A stretch of 13,395 bases of DNA from Candidatus Hodarchaeota archaeon (GTDB taxonomy: Archaea > Asgardarchaeota > Heimdallarchaeia > Hodarchaeales > YT1-057), in assembly GCA_016839955.1 (NCBI GenBank), contig JAEOTI010000507.1, positions 1-13,395 of the forward strand. The letters run 5' to 3'. Shown in pieces: positions 1 through 6,917 of this stretch. The stretch's first letter is position 1, and each line of letters starts with the position of its first letter. The notes beneath the pieces are model-generated. The model saw only the letters and a program-made list of their open reading frames with translations. It had not been told where the DNA came from and did not search any database. The position numbers were made by a program, and so were the translations under genes.

Positions 1-1330
1 AAGCAATATTCTCCCGTACAGTTCCATCAATTAAGAATGTGTCTTGACTAACTAATCCAATTCCTCCGCGTAAATCCTGAAGGTTGAGTTCTTTGATACT
101 TATTTTTTCGACAGTTATTTGACCTGTTTGAGGGTCATAAAATCGTAACAACAATTTTACAATCGTGGTTTTTCCTGATCCAGTACTTCCCACAAAAGCA
201 ATAGTTTCTCCGGGTTTAATGTCAACTGAAAGATTAGAAAATACCTGTTCTCGACCTTTATATGAAAATCCAACATTCTTGAATGCAATTGCTCCACTAA
301 TTTCTGTTAACGGTAATCTTTTCGGACCAGATTGAATCTTAATGCTAGTTTCAAAAAGAGTCATTATTCTAGTAGTAGAGGCCATTGCTCGTTGATATTG
401 GTCAAATGTTTCACCAATTCCTGTTAAAGGCCACAAAAGCCGTTGCGTAAGAAATATCATAGCAGTGTAAGCAGCAACTTCTAATTTACCGTCTAATGTT
501 TGAAAACCACCAAAAATAATCATTAAAGTAAACCCAATGACAATTATCATCCGTATTAATGGAGAAAAAGCAGAAGAAATGGCAATTGCTTCACGATTAG
601 CTTCGCGATAATCATTAGAAGAATTGAAGATACGCTGCTCTTCAAATTTCTCTGTGGTATAACGTTTGATTGTTGAAATCCCAGTTAAATTATTTGAAAG
701 ATTTGCATTAAGAATTCCAACTTTATCTCTCACACTTTGATATTTTGACTCTAGGACCTTTTGAAATTTTATAGAAAATAACAAAATAAAGGGCATGGGT
801 AGCATAGCCATCCAAGCTACCTGTGGTGAGATTAGAAAGAACGCTAAGGATATTGCGATGACTGTTACGGTTACCTGAATCATATTATTGGCTGATATAT
901 CAAGAAATCGTTCCAATTGGTTAATATCATCATTTAATATCGCCATTAAACCTCCAGTTTGGCGATCTTCAAAATATTCCAGTTCTAACTGTTGAAGATG
1001 TGTATAAGCGTCCATACGGAGTTCGTGTTCGATTGTTTGAGCTAAATTTCGCCAATAGATCTTGTATATATACTCAAAGAGAGATTCACAGATCCAAATG
1101 ATTAATGTTAGAATGCTTAGGACAATTATCTGGAGTTTTGGATCTGAAGTAATACCTCCAAAAATTGATTTTTCTCTTCGTACAGCAATGTCCACGGCAG
1201 CTGCAATGAGTAGGGGTGGAGCCAAATCAAATAATTTATTTAAAACCGAAAACAGTGTTGCTAGGATCATTGTTTTCCGATGAGGTTTTGAATATTGAAG
1301 TAACTGTCGAAATGGACGGTTTGCTGACAT
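1..1330 (-). CDS. ABC exporter half-transporter (fused membrane and ATP-binding domains), 3' end cut off by the window
   Basis: Reading the minus strand from ATG at 1330 gives at least 443 open codons with no stop before the window edge. The N-terminal ~330 residues form a six-helix type I ABC exporter membrane domain, with the typical intracellular-loop stretch EYFEDRQTGGLMAILNDD. The ATPase domain begins around residue 345. Walker A is GSTGSGKTT (residues 381-389) and the Q-loop glutamine is in GLVSQD (Q429). The signature LSGG, Walker B and H-loop would lie beyond the left edge and cannot be checked. The family (MsbA/LmrA-like) exports lipids, drugs or peptides as homo- or heterodimers; the substrate cannot be told from sequence, and an adjacent partner half-transporter may lie outside the window. 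The start is supported by a GAGGA Shine-Dalgarno-like sequence about 6-7 bases upstream. The gene is divergent from the secreted protein at 1523. Confidence 0.93.
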   Translation of the reverse strand, partial: MSANRPFRQLLQYSKPHRKTMILATLFSVLNKLFDLAPPLLIAAAVDIAVRREKSIFGGITSDPKLQIIVLSILTLIIWICESLFEYIYKIYWRNLAQTIEHELRMDAYTHLQQLELEYFEDRQTGGLMAILNDDINQLERFLDISANNMIQVTVTVIAISLAFFLISPQVAWMAMLPMPFILLFSIKFQKVLESKYQSVRDKVGILNANLSNNLTGISTIKRYTTEKFEEQRIFNSSNDYREANREAIAISSAFSPLIRMIIVIGFTLMIIFGGFQTLDGKLEVAAYTAMIFLTQRLLWPLTGIGETFDQYQRAMASTTRIMTLFETSIKIQSGPKRLPLTEISGAIAFKNVGFSYKGREQVFSNLSVDIKPGETIAFVGSTGSGKTTIVKLLLRFYDPQTGQITVEKISIKELNLQDLRGGIGLVSQDTFLIDGTVRENIA

Positions 1331-1522
1331 AAAGAATCCTCAGAAGCCTTCTTGAGCTTGATAAAACCATTTAATTCTGCTTTTTAAGCAAATGGATAAT
1401 GGTATGCTTCCCTAAACAATTTGGTAATTTTAATACAAAATTACTCAAATGAAAAAATATTTAAACACTAAAATACTCAAATACACAAATGAACTCAATT
1501 ATACTGTAGAAGGTATAGAAAA
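1331..1522. promoter_or_regulatory. Divergent intergenic region with candidate promoters for the ABC exporter and the secreted protein
   Basis: These 192 bases separate two divergent genes. For the plus-strand gene the best TATA-like element is TATTTAAA at 1458-1465, about 58 bases before its ATG. The nonamer TACTCAAAT occurs at 1442-1450 and again at 1474-1482, on either side of that box, so it may be a regulator site; this is inference. On the exporter side a small dyad, TGCTT-TTT-AAGCA (1378-1390), reads CTTAAAAAG on the minus strand and could be its TATA element. A second dyad, AGAAG-C-CTTCT (1342-1352), lies just upstream of the exporter's ribosome binding site. Confidence 0.4.
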
Positions 1523-2473
1523 ATGATAGGTTTGAAAAAATCCTCAAAAATCAAAATTTTGGTATTTTGTTTGATGCTAGGTTTCCTTCTGGTTGCTGTG
1601 AACAGTTCTCAAACACTAGGAGTTAGACCTCCTCCAGGTGGAGGCCCGAGAGTAACTGTGATTAATCATAGTCCCTCTAGCCCCCATTCTTCTGATTCAG
1701 TGACAATTACTGCAACAATTGATTCTGGTGGACAATCATTCACTTCTGTAACAGTCTATTACAGTAGTAGCTATATCGGATATAAAAATAAGGCGATGTC
1801 CTATTATACTCATCTTGAAGGAAATATTTACATCTATAAGGCTAATATTGGTACTTTTCTTTACAAAGAAAATCCTTCTCATACTGTAACCTATTATGTG
1901 AAGGCAACAACCTCTGCAGGATCACATACTAGCTCATCAAAAGCTTTCACAGTGACTTACACTGTGTCTTATGTAACAAGGTATGCAACTCTTGGAGGAA
2001 GTATTCAGAGCAATGGATATCTTTATCCAAATGAGATAATGGCCGGGTATTATTCTTATGGTGGCTTTTCTTATTATATAAGAGGTTTCTTTCGATTTTC
2101 TACTCATGGCATATCGAGTTACTTAAAATATGTAAATATAACAATAAAACTCCAAGATACAACTGGTATCTATCCCGCTACAGTTAAAATTAATTTCTGG
2201 ACAGCATATGATATTGGTTATACTCTGGATTCAGGTGATTATGATAACCTAGCAACATGTTGGGGTCAAGAATCTTTTGGATCTAATGATGAAGGAAGCT
2301 CATGGCAAATTGGCATTCCTTTCGAATATTGTGAAAATAATGATGGATGGATATCTTTTGGAATAAGCTATGATTCTCATTCTGGTGAATTTATAGATCA
2401 TTCCTATTTAGCTAAATTCTATGATGATAGCTCAGCTTACCCCCCAGAAGTTCGTTTGACCGTCTATCAATAA
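1523..2473 (+). CDS. Secreted protein with Ig/FN3-like and DNRLRE/CBM96-like beta-sandwich domains
   Basis: This 316-residue protein starts with a basic N-terminus and a hydrophobic signal sequence (about residues 10-33), followed by a flexible RPPPGGGPR linker. Residues 43-145 have the alternating pattern of an Ig/FN3-like domain common in archaeal exported proteins (VTVINHSPSSPHSSDSVTIT, then strands ending in YYVKATTSAG). Residues 148-316 resemble the DNRLRE/CBM96-type jelly-roll: an RGFFRFS strand, an ITIKLQD strand, and a final PPEVRLTVYQ strand ending the protein. The ectodomain cysteines C246 and C270 could form a disulfide. There is no C-terminal membrane anchor, so the protein is probably released or held by partners. 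A role in surface adhesion or polysaccharide contact is inferred from the fold only. The ATG at 1523 follows a weak AGAAGGT motif. A hairpin terminator follows the stop directly. Confidence 0.85.
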   Translation: MIGLKKSSKIKILVFCLMLGFLLVAVNSSQTLGVRPPPGGGPRVTVINHSPSSPHSSDSVTITATIDSGGQSFTSVTVYYSSSYIGYKNKAMSYYTHLEGNIYIYKANIGTFLYKENPSHTVTYYVKATTSAGSHTSSSKAFTVTYTVSYVTRYATLGGSIQSNGYLYPNEIMAGYYSYGGFSYYIRGFFRFSTHGISSYLKYVNITIKLQDTTGIYPATVKINFWTAYDIGYTLDSGDYDNLATCWGQESFGSNDEGSSWQIGIPFEYCENNDGWISFGISYDSHSGEFIDHSYLAKFYDDSSAYPPEVRLTVYQ

Positions 2474-2474
2474 T

Positions 2475-2507
2475 AAAGAAGATTTATTCTTCTTTTTCCT
2501 TTTTTTC
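2475..2507 (+). terminator. Hairpin plus T-tract terminator after the secreted protein
   Basis: Immediately after the TAA stop, AAAGAAGA (2475-2482) pairs perfectly with TCTTCTTT (2488-2495) around a five-base TTTAT loop. A run of almost pure pyrimidines, mostly T, follows to about 2507. The stem is AT-rich and modest, but the T-rich tract alone fits archaeal termination. It separates this gene from the convergent gene ending at 2634. Confidence 0.6.
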
Positions 2508-2633
2508 TACTCATCAATGTTTTTTTCTTTAATTTTTCCAGAATTATTATTTAGTAAATATATAAACGAAGAAGAGGTGGAATTTGGACTCCAATCTCCT
2601 CAAGTTTTTTATCAAGATAATCTAAAGAATAAT

Positions 2634-3260
2634 CTAATTTTTCTTTCTATAACGACTCTTGATAGAACAAATAGCTATTGATATTATAGCTGAGAACCCG
2701 ATTAACCACTCGAAGCCAATGGAGTCCTTGTCTTTACTTTCTTTACCATTTAAAGTATAAGCCACTTCCACACTCACAGACCCTGTGAAATCGCTTCCAT
2801 TCGTTGTTTCTACTTCTATACTCATTTCATGTGTTGGGTAGATGTATTCGTCAGACCAAGTTGTCCAATTAAATGCAAAATCAAATTTATCGCCTTCTTG
2901 AATAGATCGGCCCAGATTATAAGGATCTAAAGTTCCATTAGAAGTAGCATCAGAAGGGATTCCTACAACTCCGTTTTTGTCATACAACCAATAATCAACA
3001 TATAATTTTAGGGGTGCTTGTGAATCTAAACTAGTAACAGTAACGTTAACAATTGTCCAATTATTTAACGAATCAACTTCACCAGCGAAGAATGTTTTAG
3101 TCGCTGAATCATCGCTACCATAATATTTGTCGGCTGTAGTAATGGAAAAACTTTTACTTCGAGAAATTGGATCAAATTCGGCTCCTTGACTTAGAAACAC
3201 ATTATTAAACCCTAAATTAAGCCCTAAAGTAAAAATTATGATTAAACACAATTTCCTCAT
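2634..3260 (-). CDS. Small type I surface protein: signal peptide, beta-rich ectodomain, C-terminal membrane anchor
   Basis: The 208-residue product has an N-terminal signal (residues 1-26: MRK, a hydrophobic core, then SQGA). A beta-rich ectodomain of about 150 residues follows, with several N-glycosylation sequons (NWT, NVT, NGT, NWT, NGS). One membrane helix (about 183-199) and the basic tail KSRYRKKN end the protein. This layout is that of an archaeal envelope protein held by a C-terminal helix with the tail in the cytosol. I do not recognise the ectodomain family. The segment KFDFAFNWTTWSDE (125-138) closely matches KFDIIINNYTWSDE in the surface protein at 6918-7868, so the two may share a domain. 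The ATG at 3260 has GGTG about 9 bases upstream, and an AT-rich TATA-like stretch lies near 3288-3301. Function is unknown. Confidence 0.8.
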   Translation of the reverse strand: MRKLCLIIIFTLGLNLGFNNVFLSQGAEFDPISRSKSFSITTADKYYGSDDSATKTFFAGEVDSLNNWTIVNVTVTSLDSQAPLKLYVDYWLYDKNGVVGIPSDATSNGTLDPYNLGRSIQEGDKFDFAFNWTTWSDEYIYPTHEMSIEVETTNGSDFTGSVSVEVAYTLNGKESKDKDSIGFEWLIGFSAIISIAICSIKSRYRKKN

Positions 3261-3460
3261 TGTTTTTCACCACTGGAACTATAGAAGGTTTATTTTTTAA
3301 GATTTTCAAAGAAAAATACCAAATTTTCTAAAAAATAATTACTTATAAACAAAGATTAATTATTCTTATTTTTGCTTTCTTTTTTTTCTGAGAGCTCCTT
3401 TATTGAAGATTAGAGGATGTTTGATAAGGTACAAATAGGAAGAGAGGGATCGTAGAAATT
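3261..3460. promoter_or_regulatory. Divergent intergenic region between the small surface protein and the TPR protein
   Basis: This is 200 bases of AT-rich DNA between divergent starts. CTTATAAAC at 3341-3349 is TATA-like on both strands but lies more than 100 bases from the TPR start. TTAAAAAATAA on the minus strand (about 3288-3301) is a closer candidate for the surface protein. A purine-rich segment (about 3438-3450) containing GGAAGAGAGGGA precedes the TPR ATG and may help ribosome binding. No small gene or strong hairpin was seen. Confidence 0.35.
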
Positions 3461-4849
3461 ATGAAAATCCCCAAGTTGCTTGAAGAAGCAATTACTCTTC
3501 GACAGGCTGGAAAGTGGAAGGAATCTCTACACATATTAGAACATTTATGGGTCTTACTAGAGAACGATCAACGTACTGAAAGCATCACCTGTCTTAATGA
3601 ACAGAGTCATTGTTTATGGCGAATGGGAAAATTAGATACGGCGGAAACCCAAGCAAAGAACGCACTTCAACTTGCCAGACAGATACCAGTAAATCTAAAG
3701 GGATATGCAGAAGCACTGGACAACCTAGGAGTTATTTATAGTTATAGAGGGAAGTTTGAAAAAGCTGAAAATAGTTTTCAAAAGAGTTTTGCTCTGTTTG
3801 AGGAGCTTGGAAACTCAGAACATATTGCCAAGTCTTTGAATCATCTGGGTGTAACCTATGCAATGATTGGTAAGCTTAAACGTGCCGAAAAATTATTTAG
3901 ACAAAGTTACAAGTTATTCGAGGAAGTTAAGGATTATCTTGAAATGGGTAAGTGTTTGGATAATCTAGGAATTGTTTTCCGGCAACGTGGAGAGCTTAAA
4001 CAAGCCAAAGAGTGTCACGAGCAAAGTTATACTCTATTCAAGAAAATCAATAGGCTCCAAGCAATGGCTTATTCCTTAAACAATTTAGGAATTATCTACC
4101 GGCAAAGTGGAGAATTCAATGAGGCCAAGAAGTCTCTGGAGCAAAGTCTTAACCTACGGGAATCATTCGGTCATTCTCCTAATATTGCTGAATCTCGATA
4201 TCAATTAATCGGTGCTCTTATGATGCAAGGAGCTTTAGATGCAGCACATACTCATCTAAATCTTTTAGAAAATCAAGCACAAACTTCAGGAATCCCCGAG
4301 ATTTTTGTGAAATATCATCTTGCAGCAGGATTATTGGGATTAAAAAACCAGGATTTAGAGGAAGCTTTGAAACAAGGGATTCAAGCAAAAAATCAAGCGA
4401 AAATTATTCCCCACTTTGAGTTGCATGTTGAGGCAATGTTCCTCATTGTACAAGTTTTACTAGAATATTACTTGAATACTAAACAACCTGAATACCGGAC
4501 TCAAATAACAAATTTTTTAGAGAAATTAGAGGATCTAAGCAAACGAAAGCATTTGCACCGTGCTTACCTAGAAACTATTTTTATCCAAGGGCTCTTGAAA
4601 CAATCAGAATTTGATCTAGAAGGAGCTGTTGAGCGTTTCCGACTTGTCGAACTACTTGCTGAGGAACGGGGAATTCACCCAATAGCTCAACGAGCTCATC
4701 TGGAATTGGAGTATGTAGAAAACCATCTTATCAAGTATAAACAGCTCGTTTTTGAAAGAATCGAGGATTATAAAATTGAACATATCCAAAAAGTAAAATC
4801 ATATCTTAAGCAAGTTAAACATTTGACATTAGAGGTGGAAGAACAGTAG
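3461..4849 (+). CDS. TPR-repeat protein (LGN/kinesin-light-chain-like repeat type)
   Basis: The 462-residue soluble protein is almost wholly alpha-helical. Residues 85-240 hold four repeats in exact 40-residue register: the LG(V/I)xY/F core recurs with its Leu-Gly at 89-90, 129-130, 169-170 and 209-210, each followed by a GxxxxAxxxxxQS helix. This long-period TPR is the type seen in LGN/GPSM2 and kinesin light chain. Residues 1-80 contain a less regular repeat pair, and 250-440 continue as degenerate helical repeats ending in a charged helix. There is no signal peptide or membrane segment, so it is a cytosolic scaffold. TPRs bind peptides or protein partners, and no partner is evident here. 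The ATG at 3461 follows a purine-rich leader. The gene stands alone, divergent from the gene at 3260 and convergent with the MFS gene. Confidence 0.88.
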   Translation: MKIPKLLEEAITLRQAGKWKESLHILEHLWVLLENDQRTESITCLNEQSHCLWRMGKLDTAETQAKNALQLARQIPVNLKGYAEALDNLGVIYSYRGKFEKAENSFQKSFALFEELGNSEHIAKSLNHLGVTYAMIGKLKRAEKLFRQSYKLFEEVKDYLEMGKCLDNLGIVFRQRGELKQAKECHEQSYTLFKKINRLQAMAYSLNNLGIIYRQSGEFNEAKKSLEQSLNLRESFGHSPNIAESRYQLIGALMMQGALDAAHTHLNLLENQAQTSGIPEIFVKYHLAAGLLGLKNQDLEEALKQGIQAKNQAKIIPHFELHVEAMFLIVQVLLEYYLNTKQPEYRTQITNFLEKLEDLSKRKHLHRAYLETIFIQGLLKQSEFDLEGAVERFRLVELLAEERGIHPIAQRAHLELEYVENHLIKYKQLVFERIEDYKIEHIQKVKSYLKQVKHLTLEVEEQ

Positions 4850-4875
4850 GAAATAACTTGTCAAATCTCTTTCAA

Positions 4876-4919
4876 TATAAAAAATAAAGATTAAGACGTT
4901 TAAGAAGTAGTAGCGTCTT
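4876..4919 (-). terminator. Hairpin terminator of the MFS gene, spanning its stop codon
   Basis: On the minus strand AAGACG (4919-4914) lies in the last codons of the MFS gene and CGTCTT (4898-4893) lies just after its TAA stop, giving a perfect six-base stem with the stop in the loop. Downstream on that strand comes a T-rich stretch (4892-4876, with TTTATTTTTTATA). The stem is followed by A-rich sequence on the plus strand, so it suits the minus-strand transcript only. Confidence 0.5.
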
Positions 4920-6159
4920 GTAAAACTCCCTCTTTTCCTACTTTGCCAAATAGTGCCAGAAGTGGAAGTGTAGCTAAAGTATACAATGTAGCTGTTATTG
5001 TGAAACATACTACATAACTATAATTTTCAATGATCCATCCTCCGACCGCAGCGGAGACATTCCAAAAGAAACCAAAGGCTACGAATTCGAGGGCGTTCCA
5101 TTTTCCACGATGTCTTTTTGCTATCCTATCCATAATGATTGTTCGCGAAAGGGGTGCTGATGAATTCATAAGAGCACTACGAGCAATGAATAAGGGAATT
5201 AAAATTAACAATGGGGGATATTTTGTAATAAATGCTAAGGCGTATATTGCAGACATCTGAAGAAAAAACATCGTTTCTATAAGTCCCAGTCGTTTTGATA
5301 TCTTTTGACCAATAATGCCTGAAAATCCAGTTGTCAACTGGGTAAAAAAGAAGATAATACTAACTAAGATGGGTCTAACGGCATATTCTTCCTTGAAAAA
5401 CGGTCCAAAGAAGGCAACAGTCATTCCCGCGCCAAAACCCACTATTAATCCCGAAAAAATTAAAACAATTGGGATTCCAAATGAACTCTCTTTCTGGTTG
5501 TTTTGTAAATTGTTTTTTCGGGAAGTTATACTCTCACTTTCCTCTCCTAAAGCATTTTTATCAGACATGAAGAGATTGGTAATGGAACTTAAAGTAACTA
5601 GAATAGCTGCGAGAAAAATGACTATCCTAAGAGTTTCAAGTTTCCATGTATCTCCTAAAATAAGAAAAATAATAATAGATATACCAGGCCCAACTGCTGC
5701 AAATCCCATTTGAAGGAAGAATAGACCTGCATAGATCTGTGAACGTTGACCAGATGGAATTGAATCTGCTATTAATGCCTCACGGGCTGACTGGGAAATT
5801 CCCATCCCAGCTCCTAAGAGTCCTTCGCCAATAAATACCATTTCGATGTTGGAGCTGAAAGCGATGACGAAAACCGCAAATATTCTAACAATACTGCCAA
5901 TCCAAATTAATACATCCCGTCTCCAACGATCTGCGATATAGCCAGAGGGAAAGACAAACATAGTAGAAACTATACCGGCAATCATGGCAGCTATACCTAA
6001 TAATGCTTTTGAATCATCCGCTAGAAATAGAATGAATATCGAGAGAAGGCCACTCCAAAGCATTCCAAATCCTACAGAAAAAAAAGCCCATGAGACGAAG
6101 GCGGCTCGAATGTTCCTATTTGCATCCTTAGGGCCAATGAGCATATGGTATAAAGCCAT
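4900..6159 (-). CDS. Major facilitator superfamily (MFS) transporter
   Basis: The 419-residue product has about twelve hydrophobic helices in two halves, split by a charged cytosolic loop near residues 198-228 (DKNALGEESESITSRKNNLQ). The loop between helices 2 and 3 carries the MFS motif A as GYIADRWRRD (residues 73-82), matching the GxxxDRxGRR pattern with the second glycine replaced. A related RIAKRHRGKWNA stretch sits in the C-terminal half. The length is typical of a secondary carrier working by proton antiport or symport. The sequence alone does not identify the substrate; multidrug or metabolite efflux is the usual guess. ATG at 6159 is used; Met6 is an alternative, and the only Shine-Dalgarno-like motif (AAAGGA) lies rather far upstream. 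The gene is 62 bases downstream of the membrane protein at 6222-6791, possibly on the same transcript. Confidence 0.9.
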   Translation of the reverse strand: MALYHMLIGPKDANRNIRAAFVSWAFFSVGFGMLWSGLLSIFILFLADDSKALLGIAAMIAGIVSTMFVFPSGYIADRWRRDVLIWIGSIVRIFAVFVIAFSSNIEMVFIGEGLLGAGMGISQSAREALIADSIPSGQRSQIYAGLFFLQMGFAAVGPGISIIIFLILGDTWKLETLRIVIFLAAILVTLSSITNLFMSDKNALGEESESITSRKNNLQNNQKESSFGIPIVLIFSGLIVGFGAGMTVAFFGPFFKEEYAVRPILVSIIFFFTQLTTGFSGIIGQKISKRLGLIETMFFLQMSAIYALAFITKYPPLLILIPLFIARSALMNSSAPLSRTIIMDRIAKRHRGKWNALEFVAFGFFWNVSAAVGGWIIENYSYVVCFTITATLYTLATLPLLALFGKVGKEGVLQDATTS

Positions 6160-6221
6160 AATGATTCAAAATTGTCCTTTTCTTTTCAATTATTAGGGAG
6201 TTGGAATGTGGCGAGTTCCCA

Positions 6222-6791
6222 TCATCTTTCCTTAGAAGGAAAAAATCTGTGAATAAATATGAAGAAAGCAACTATGAGATAGGCTATTACTATAAAAATC
6301 AATAAAAACTTGATTGTAGCACACATTGATACTAAAAATGGTGTGTGGGTTGGGTAGGTCTCAGGATTGTTAAGAATAACTATTATAACGAGGTTTTCAA
6401 GAAAGTCAAAAGCACTGGCGACATAACTAACATAAACAGCTTTGAATCCAAATTTTCCTAAAATTTCTCCCTTAAAAAATCGTGCAAATAGAAGACTAAG
6501 CCCTGCTAGCAATGTACCGTAAGCAACGAGAAATCCAAAATCCACATACGTTACTAAAAGCTCCTTCTCTATGAGATCATCACCCCAGGTACTGAGAATG
6601 GTATCCATTCTTTCAGGGGTCCACGCAAGTTCAAGATCAAATACATTATAAGATGATTCTTCAACAGAGCTACCAATAACCCTCATTATAACGAAAAATA
6701 TTAAGAAGAAAATTGCAGCTATTATTGTAAGAATCTTAACGCTTTTTTGCTCAGGCCAATTTTCTAATGTTTTATCCAAAGCCTTTACCAC
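6222..6791 (-). CDS. Conserved four-helix membrane protein of unknown function
   Basis: The product is 189 residues with four predicted membrane helices (about 18-39, 79-103, 116-140, 151-182). An amphipathic extracytoplasmic segment, FDLELAWTPERMDTILSTWG (51-70), lies between helices 1 and 2. Helix 3 contains the acidic motif FDFLEN (128-133) inside the membrane. The pattern of an ELAW...ILxxWG segment, a YVDFGFLVAYG helix and a DxxEN helix recalls an unnamed family of small prokaryotic membrane proteins; this is from memory and no function is known to me. The in-frame start is GTG at 6791. An ATG 20 bases further upstream (6811) is out of frame and is followed by a seven-A run (see findings). 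It could be co-transcribed with the MFS gene downstream. Confidence 0.75.
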   Translation of the reverse strand: MVKALDKTLENWPEQKSVKILTIIAAIFFLIFFVIMRVIGSSVEESSYNVFDLELAWTPERMDTILSTWGDDLIEKELLVTYVDFGFLVAYGTLLAGLSLLFARFFKGEILGKFGFKAVYVSYVASAFDFLENLVIIVILNNPETYPTHTPFLVSMCATIKFLLIFIVIAYLIVAFFIFIHRFFPSKER

Positions 6792-6863
6792 TAAGAATCT
6801 TTTTTTCTCATGATTAACTAATATATCTTCTTAATTTTTGATTGGATTGACTAGAGATAAAAA

Positions 6864-6875
6864 CTTTTATTTAAA
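6864..6875 (-). promoter_or_regulatory. TATA-like element upstream of the four-helix membrane protein
   Basis: On the minus strand TTTAAATAAAAG resembles an archaeal TATA box, and would start transcription roughly 25 bases downstream, leaving a leader of about 50 bases before the GTG at 6791. It abuts the T-tract of the preceding gene. A second AT-rich candidate (GATATATTAG, near 6820-6829) lies closer and would give a nearly leaderless transcript. The choice between them is open. Confidence 0.35.
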
Positions 6876-6895
6876 AAAAGGAGGAAGAGGGGTCT
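6871..6895 (-). terminator. Pyrimidine/T-rich tract ending the surface-protein transcript
   Basis: After the stop of the 6918-7868 gene, the minus strand runs through a C/T stretch (CCCCTCTTCCTCC) into seven T residues. A weak five-base hairpin (TTGAT/ATCAA with loop TCC) lies just after the stop. Archaeal RNA polymerase terminates at T-rich tracts without needing a hairpin, so this is a plausible end for the NadE-like/GTPase/surface-protein unit. Confidence 0.45.
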
Positions 6896-6917
6896 TTTAC
6901 AACTTTGATGGAATCAA

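Noticed and set aside
1062..1283. Plus-strand open frame of 73 codons
   Set aside because: It lies wholly within the ABC exporter membrane domain on the other strand, which has clear family features.
2573..2601. Imperfect hairpin GAGG...CCTC with inner TTGG/CCAA, near an AATATATAAA box, as a possible small RNA
   Set aside because: The stem is interrupted by mismatches and no terminator follows on the plus strand; too weak to call.
5030..5260. Plus-strand open frame of 76 codons
   Set aside because: It is antisense to the MFS transporter and has no family features or ribosome site.
5315..5713. Plus-strand open frame of 132 codons, Lys/Ile/Pro-rich
   Set aside because: It is antisense to the MFS transporter; its composition reflects the reverse complement of hydrophobic codons.
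5984..6196. Plus-strand open frame of 70 codons
   Set aside because: It is mostly antisense to the N-terminus of the MFS transporter, with no independent support.
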